Source of the DNA: Micromonospora rubida
GTDB taxonomy: Bacteria > Actinomycetota > Actinomycetes > Mycobacteriales > Micromonosporaceae
Reading direction: 5' to 3'
Assembly: GCF_009908295.1 (NCBI RefSeq)
Contig: NZ_JAAALO010000003.1
Coordinates: 186,001 to 250,000, forward strand
Length of the DNA stretch: 64,000 nt
A program made the translations under genes and the position numbers. The notes beneath the pieces are model-generated. The model saw only the letters and a list, made by a program, of their open reading frames with translations. It did not search any database and had not been told where the DNA came from. Every line of letters starts with the position of its first letter. Position 1 is the stretch's first letter. Positions 59,935-64,000 of this stretch are shown here, piece after piece.

Positions 59935-62900
59935 TCATCGCATGCCGCGCAGGGCGGTCTGGAGGCGCTCCTGGGCGCGGCGTCGGCGCTCGTTGCTCGC
60001 GCCGAGGATCAGCAGGACCAGCCCGACCGGGATCAGCACCAGCCACGGGCCGAGGCTGAACAGCGCGTGCACCGCTGTGATCGCGGTGACGGCCGCCCCG
60101 ACGATCACCGGGGCCTGCTGCTGGCTGGTGGTGCCGAAGATCAGCACCGCCGCCGCGCCGAGCAGCAGCAGCACCTGACGCAGCATGCTGGAGTCGGTGG
60201 CCAGCACGATCGCCAGGGTCGGCACGAACGCGGCGACCAGCGCCGGACCGTACGCCACCCAGCTCGACAGGTCCGGTCGGTGCCGCAGCTCCAGCACCCC
60301 GACCAGCAGGGCCAGGGCCGCGAACGGCAGCGTGTACGCCTCCGGCAGCGCCACGTCGGCGACCCGCATCAGGATCCACCAGGCGACGATCTCGCAGAAC
60401 ACCACCGCCCAGAACAGGATCTGCCGCTCCACCGGCCGGCGGCCCGGCCGGGCGGCGGCCACCCCGAGCACGGCGCCCCAGGCGGCGAGCAGCGCGGCGA
60501 TGTGCCGGGGCGAGTCGAAGGCCAGCGCCAGGGCGATCAGCGCGGCAGCGTACCCGCTCCACTCCACCGTGGCCGCCTCGCGCTGCGCCTCGGGGCGGCG
60601 CAGCCGGGGCAGGGTCGCGGCAAACACCTGTAGGGCCGCCCCGACCGCCAGCACCCCGAACGCGGACCAGACCGCGGCCAGCCCGGCCACCAGGCCGGCG
60701 ACGAGGACGAACAACTGCGCCATCAGCGAGGCGAACAGCCAGCCCAGGATGCGGGCCCGCTGGGTGGTGCCGTACAGGGCGGCGACGGTGCCGACGCCCA
60801 CCGCCCCACCCAGGGTGAACAGGGTCAGCTCCCGGGTGGCCAGGCTGCCGAGCAGCCCCGCCCCGCCGCCGGCCAGCCCGATGACGAAGACCAGCACCCG
60901 GGCGGTGCGCAGCGACCGGGCCCGCTCCGCCAGCGGCGGAGGCGGGGTGAGCGCCAGCCCGAGCATCGAGATGGTGAACACCGCCAGCGCCGCAAGCGTG
61001 CTCACCGGCCAGCCGTGCCCCAGGGCGATCGGGGTGATCAGCAGGGTCATCGCCGCGCCGGGCAGCACCACCGGCACGGCCCGGGACCGCCGCCCGCCGC
61101 TGAACCCGACGGCGGCCAGCGCCGCGGTCACGGTGAGTAGCAGCACGGTCAGCACGTGCGCCGGGTCGACCGCGCCGGCGGGCGGGATGATCAGCTCCGG
61201 CGGCGGCCCCTGCCACACCCGGCCCAGCGACCGGTACGGCTCGACCAGCGCCACCACCAACGTGGGGGCGAGTGACGCCACGGCCAGCGCGGTCGGCAGC
61301 GCGGCGGCGGCCAGCGCCCCGGCAGCCGGGCTGACCCGCCAGCGCGCCACCGTCGGATCGTCGTCCGGCGCCCGGCGCAGGGCGCCGTCGAGCAGCACCG
61401 ACCAGCGCCGGACCGGCTGGGCCGAGCCGGCCGGCGGGACGGTGGCGGCGCGGACCAGCTCGGCGAGCACCCCGAGCAGCGCGCCCGCCGCCGCGTACAC
61501 GCCGGCGGGCAGGCCGGTCACGATCGCGGCGACCGCACTGACCGTCGCGCCGCCCACCACGGCCGCGCTGGCGTACGGGAGATACTGCGGAACCTGCCGG
61601 CGGACCGCGGCGATCGCGGCCAGGCCCAGGCTGGACGCGGCCAGCGCGGCGGTCAGCACCACCTCGGGCGACCGGCCGAACTCGGCGGCCAGGGCGGCCA
61701 CCGCGCCGGGCAACGCGAGCAGCGCGGCCCCGGCGGCGGCCCCACCGATCTGCACCAGGTGCGGCGGCATCCCCTCGGTGTCGACGTCCTCGACCAGCGG
61801 GGCGGCGAACACCCGGGCCAGGGTGGCCACGACGACGCCGATCAGCGCGATGCCGCCCAGCGCCAGCGCGGTCGTCCACGGCCGGACCAGACCGGCGCCG
61901 GCCGCGTGCAGGGCGACGGCCCCGGCCACGGTGGCCCGGGACAGCCCGGCACGCGGGTCGATCGAGGCCGCCGCGGCAGTGCCGAAGGCCGTGGCGACGG
62001 CCAGGCCGACCAGCACCGGCGACCACCAGGGCAGGTCGAAGGCGGCCGCCGCCCCGACGGTGGCCAGGGCGGCGGCGACGCCCGACACGTCGTACTTCCA
62101 GGGGGCCGGCAGCAGCACCCCGGCCGCGACGCCGAGCAGCGCCAGCGCGACGGGCGCCTGCCAGGTGGACCCGCCGACCGGCGCGGCCGGCCACCCGGAC
62201 AGGTCGCCGGCCCAGATCGGGCCCGGGGTGGCCAGCACGCCCCACCCGCCGCGCAGCGCGCTCCAGCCGGCGAGCAGCCCGATCAGGGTGCCACCGACGG
62301 CGAGCCCGAGGATGGGCCCGCGTCGCCACTGCTCGGGCATCGCCCGGGCCGCGACGGCGACCACCGCCACGAGCGCGGCGGCCACCACGAGCTGCCCGCC
62401 GGGGGTGAGCACCGCCCCGATCCGCACCAGGGTGGCGACCAGCGCCGCGGTGACCGCGGCGGCGGCCAGGTCGGAGCCGTCCATGGCCAGGTCGGAGCGG
62501 CGGCCCGCGTCGATCGAAGGGGCCAGGAAGACCAGCACCCCGGCCACGAACAGCAGCCCGCCCACCCAGGCGTCCGCGACGGTGGCCCCGGGAGCGCCGA
62601 ACGCGGCGGCGGTCACCGCCAGCGCCCCGAGGCCGGTGCCCACGGCCAGCGGCGCCGGGATGTGCCGCTCGGACACCTGCACCATGGCGGCGTACCCGAG
62701 GGTGACGCAGACCGCCAGGAAGCTCGCCGCCAGCACCGGCACGGTCGCCTCGCGCAGGCTCGCCGGGGTCGGCGTCGGGTCGGTCGGCACGGCCGCGGCG
62801 ACGAACGCGGCGACCGCCCCGGGCAGGGCGAACGCCGCACCACCGGCGGCCCAGGCGGAGACGACGCCTGCCGTGGCGGGGGTGATCCGGATCCGGGGTG

Positions 62901-64000
62901 CCACCGCGACCAGCGCGCCGGCCAGGAAGAGGGCGAGCAGCACAGCGGCGGTCAGCGCCGGCCTGGCCAGCCCGGCGCCCGCGCCGAGCAGGCCCACCAC
63001 GGCTGCGGCGACCGCGTGCACCGTGGCGGCCCGCGTCGTGCTCGCGGTGAGCCCGGCCGCGCCGATGCCGATCGCGACCAGCACCATCGGCCACGGCGCC
63101 GCCACCCAGCCCAGGCCGAACGACGCCGGCACGGCGAGCGCGGTCAGCGCCGCCCCGACCACCGCGAACTCGCGGCGGATCTCCGGCGGCAGGGCCAGTA
63201 TCGCGGCGACGGTGAGCAGGAAGGCGCTGGCGGCGAGCTGCCAGGCCGCTGGCCCGACCGAGGCGGCCAGCTCGGCCGGGTAGCGGGCGAGGTCCGCCGC
63301 CCAGGCCGGGATGGCGGCCCGCGCCGGGGCCAACCCGGCACGCAGCGCGCCGCCGGCCACCACCAGGCCGCTGACCGTGAGCGCCGCGGCCGAGGCGAGC
63401 TGCGGCCCACGCCGGGCGGCTTCGGGTACGGCCCGCACGGCCAGCCCGGTGAGGGTGATGACGGCGGCGATCAGCAGCAGGGCCCGGCCGGGGAAGGCCA
63501 CCGAAGCGACCCGGCCCAGCGCGCCGATCACCGCGAGGGTGAGGATGCCGGCGGCCACGTCGGGCAGCGGCGGGCGGCGCAGCACCAGCGCCCCGCCCAG
63601 CCCCACCAGCGCGGCCAGCAGCAGCACCGCGCCCGCCCCGGCCGCCGCCGGCACCGTGTCGGCGCGCAGCAGCGCGGTCACCGCGTACGCGAGGGCCAGC
63701 GCCACCGCCACGGCGTGCAACAGCCAGGTCAGCGCGCCCAACGCCGGGACCGGGCGGGCCGGCGCGGCGGCGACGGACGCGCCACCGGTGCCGAGCACCT
63801 CGCCGGACTCCTCCGGCGCGCCCTCCGGCCGGCTGTCCTCGGTGGGGCGGCGGGGCGGCGGGGCGGTGGAGGCGTCGGAGGCGGCCAGGGGAGTCGGCAG
63901 GTCCTCGCGCACCGGCCGCTCGACGGTGACGGGGGAACGGGCCAGCACCAGGTCCACGACGGCGACCACGGTCAGCACCAGCGCCCAGCCGGCCGGCCCG
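59935..64000 (-). CDS. Giant polytopic membrane protein, 5' end beyond the window
   Basis: At least 1,355 residues in one open frame reach the window end. The first in-frame GTG, at 63978, is preceded by more hydrophobic coding sequence (GWALVLTVV), so the gene probably starts outside. There are about 35-40 hydrophobic helices in Ala/Val/Leu-rich blocks separated by short Arg/Pro loops, one acidic Pro-rich cytoplasmic insert near the visible N-terminus (LPTPLAASDASTAPPPRRPTEDSRPEGAPEESGEVLG), and a basic terminal tail (ASNERRRRAQERLQTALRGMR). No catalytic or ATP-binding motif is found. It resembles the very large actinomycete permease-like hypothetical proteins. Function is unknown. Confidence 0.75.
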   Translation of the reverse strand, partial: GPAGWALVLTVVAVVDLVLARSPVTVERPVREDLPTPLAASDASTAPPPRRPTEDSRPEGAPEESGEVLGTGGASVAAAPARPVPALGALTWLLHAVAVALALAYAVTALLRADTVPAAAGAGAVLLLAALVGLGGALVLRRPPLPDVAAGILTLAVIGALGRVASVAFPGRALLLIAAVITLTGLAVRAVPEAARRGPQLASAAALTVSGLVVAGGALRAGLAPARAAIPAWAADLARYPAELAASVGPAAWQLAASAFLLTVAAILALPPEIRREFAVVGAALTALAVPASFGLGWVAAPWPMVLVAIGIGAAGLTASTTRAATVHAVAAAVVGLLGAGAGLARPALTAAVLLALFLAGALVAVAPRIRITPATAGVVSAWAAGGAAFALPGAVAAFVAAAVPTDPTPTPASLREATVPVLAASFLAVCVTLGYAAMVQVSERHIPAPLAVGTGLGALAVTAAAFGAPGATVADAWVGGLLFVAGVLVFLAPSIDAGRRSDLAMDGSDLAAAAVTAALVATLVRIGAVLTPGGQLVVAAALVAVVAVAARAMPEQWRRGPILGLAVGGTLIGLLAGWSALRGGWGVLATPGPIWAGDLSGWPAAPVGGSTWQAPVALALLGVAAGVLLPAPWKYDVSGVAAALATVGAAAAFDLPWWSPVLVGLAVATAFGTAAAASIDPRAGLSRATVAGAVALHAAGAGLVRPWTTALALGGIALIGVVVATLARVFAAPLVEDVDTEGMPPHLVQIGGAAAGAALLALPGAVAALAAEFGRSPEVVLTAALAASSLGLAAIAAVRRQVPQYLPYASAAVVGGATVSAVAAIVTGLPAGVYAAAGALLGVLAELVRAATVPPAGSAQPVRRWSVLLDGALRRAPDDDPTVARWRVSPAAGALAAAALPTALAVASLAPTLVVALVEPYRSLGRVWQGPPPELIIPPAGAVDPAHVLTVLLLTVTAALAAVGFSGGRRSRAVPVVLPGAAMTLLITPIALGHGWPVSTLAALAVFTISMLGLALTPPPPLAERARSLRTARVLVFVIGLAGGGAGLLGSLATRELTLFTLGGAVGVGTVAALYGTTQRARILGWLFASLMAQLFVLVAGLVAGLAAVWSAFGVLAVGAALQVFAATLPRLRRPEAQREAATVEWSGYAAALIALALAFDSPRHIAALLAAWGAVLGVAAARPGRRPVERQILFWAVVFCEIVAWWILMRVADVALPEAYTLPFAALALLVGVLELRHRPDLSSWVAYGPALVAAFVPTLAIVLATDSSMLRQVLLLLGAAAVLIFGTTSQQQAPVIVGAAVTAITAVHALFSLGPWLVLIPVGLVLLILGASNERRRRAQERLQTALRGMR

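Noticed and set aside
60185..63283. Thousand-codon frame on the plus strand opposite the giant membrane protein
   Set aside because: The Ala/Ser/Thr/Pro/Arg-rich translation is the typical shadow of a GC-rich hydrophobic gene. It has no RBS and no domain.

Overview
The window is very GC-rich chromosomal DNA from an actinomycete, most likely Micromonospora or another Micromonosporaceae genus. This rests on GC-rich third codon positions, many GTG and a few TTG starts, a mycothiol-dependent enzyme (mca), an XRE/DUF397 regulator pair, YbaB/WXG-type proteins, and many genes that start 6-7 nt after a TANNNT -10 box with no Shine-Dalgarno (leaderless mRNAs). No rRNA, CRISPR array or intact insertion sequence is visible. 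There is one tRNA gene, tRNA-Leu(UAA).

Layout. 0-6.7 kb: a truncated lipoprotein, a Ser/Thr kinase with a lectin-like outer domain, a PadR-HAAS membrane protein pair with its operator, and an orphan type VII-secretion-like cassette (EspC/WXG-like proteins, YbaB family, a 41-residue membrane peptide). 6.8-12.6 kb: dienelactone hydrolase, family-5 uracil-DNA glycosylase, then a five-gene MoxR/DUF58/DUF4129 operon. 12.7-18.4 kb: type II NADH dehydrogenase, a polytopic GT-C-like protein, tRNA-Leu and two tandem Bax-inhibitor-1 paralogues. 18.4-23.6 kb: thiolase, two SGNH esterases, a DUF1232 protein and cystathionine beta-synthase. 23.8-30.9 kb is accessory: a Tat-lipoprotein intradiol dioxygenase interrupted by a minisatellite, small CxxC proteins opposite an XRE/DUF397 pair, and a secreted four-cysteine peptide with its own ABC transporter. 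30.9-37.5 kb: GNAT, RNase Z behind a structured leader with a 12-codon upstream ORF, and a complete NAGGN (N-acetylglutaminylglutamine amide) osmolyte operon. 37.9-48.4 kb: secreted LamG/PKD protein, msrA, HIT, metB, amidase, DUF4328, threonine dehydratase, greA, DUF4307, mca and a small membrane protein. 48.6-53.6 kb: a GGDEF-EAL enzyme, a gene graveyard (frameshifted GntR, decayed PadR/permease) and a low-GC two-gene cassette. 53.9-64 kb: a PI-PLC-like secreted enzyme, an NrtR-type Nudix regulator, a DUF255 protein, purK-purE and a giant membrane protein that runs off the end.

How the parts relate. The order thiolase - SGNH - cbs - metB - greA - DUF4307 - mca - small membrane protein - DUF255 matches the M. 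tuberculosis Rv1074c-Rv1084 neighbourhood as I recall it, so most of the other material between 23.7 and 55.9 kb looks like lineage-specific insertion into an old backbone. cbs and metB together give the transsulfuration link between homocysteine, cystathionine and cysteine. Cysteine feeds mycothiol, which mca and msrA use in thiol and redox defence. purK-purE carry out the two-step AIR to CAIR conversion. The strongest candidates for undescribed biology are the RNase Z leader, the Cys-rich peptide/ABC module, the orphan WXG cassette and the inverted-repeat-controlled low-GC gene pair.
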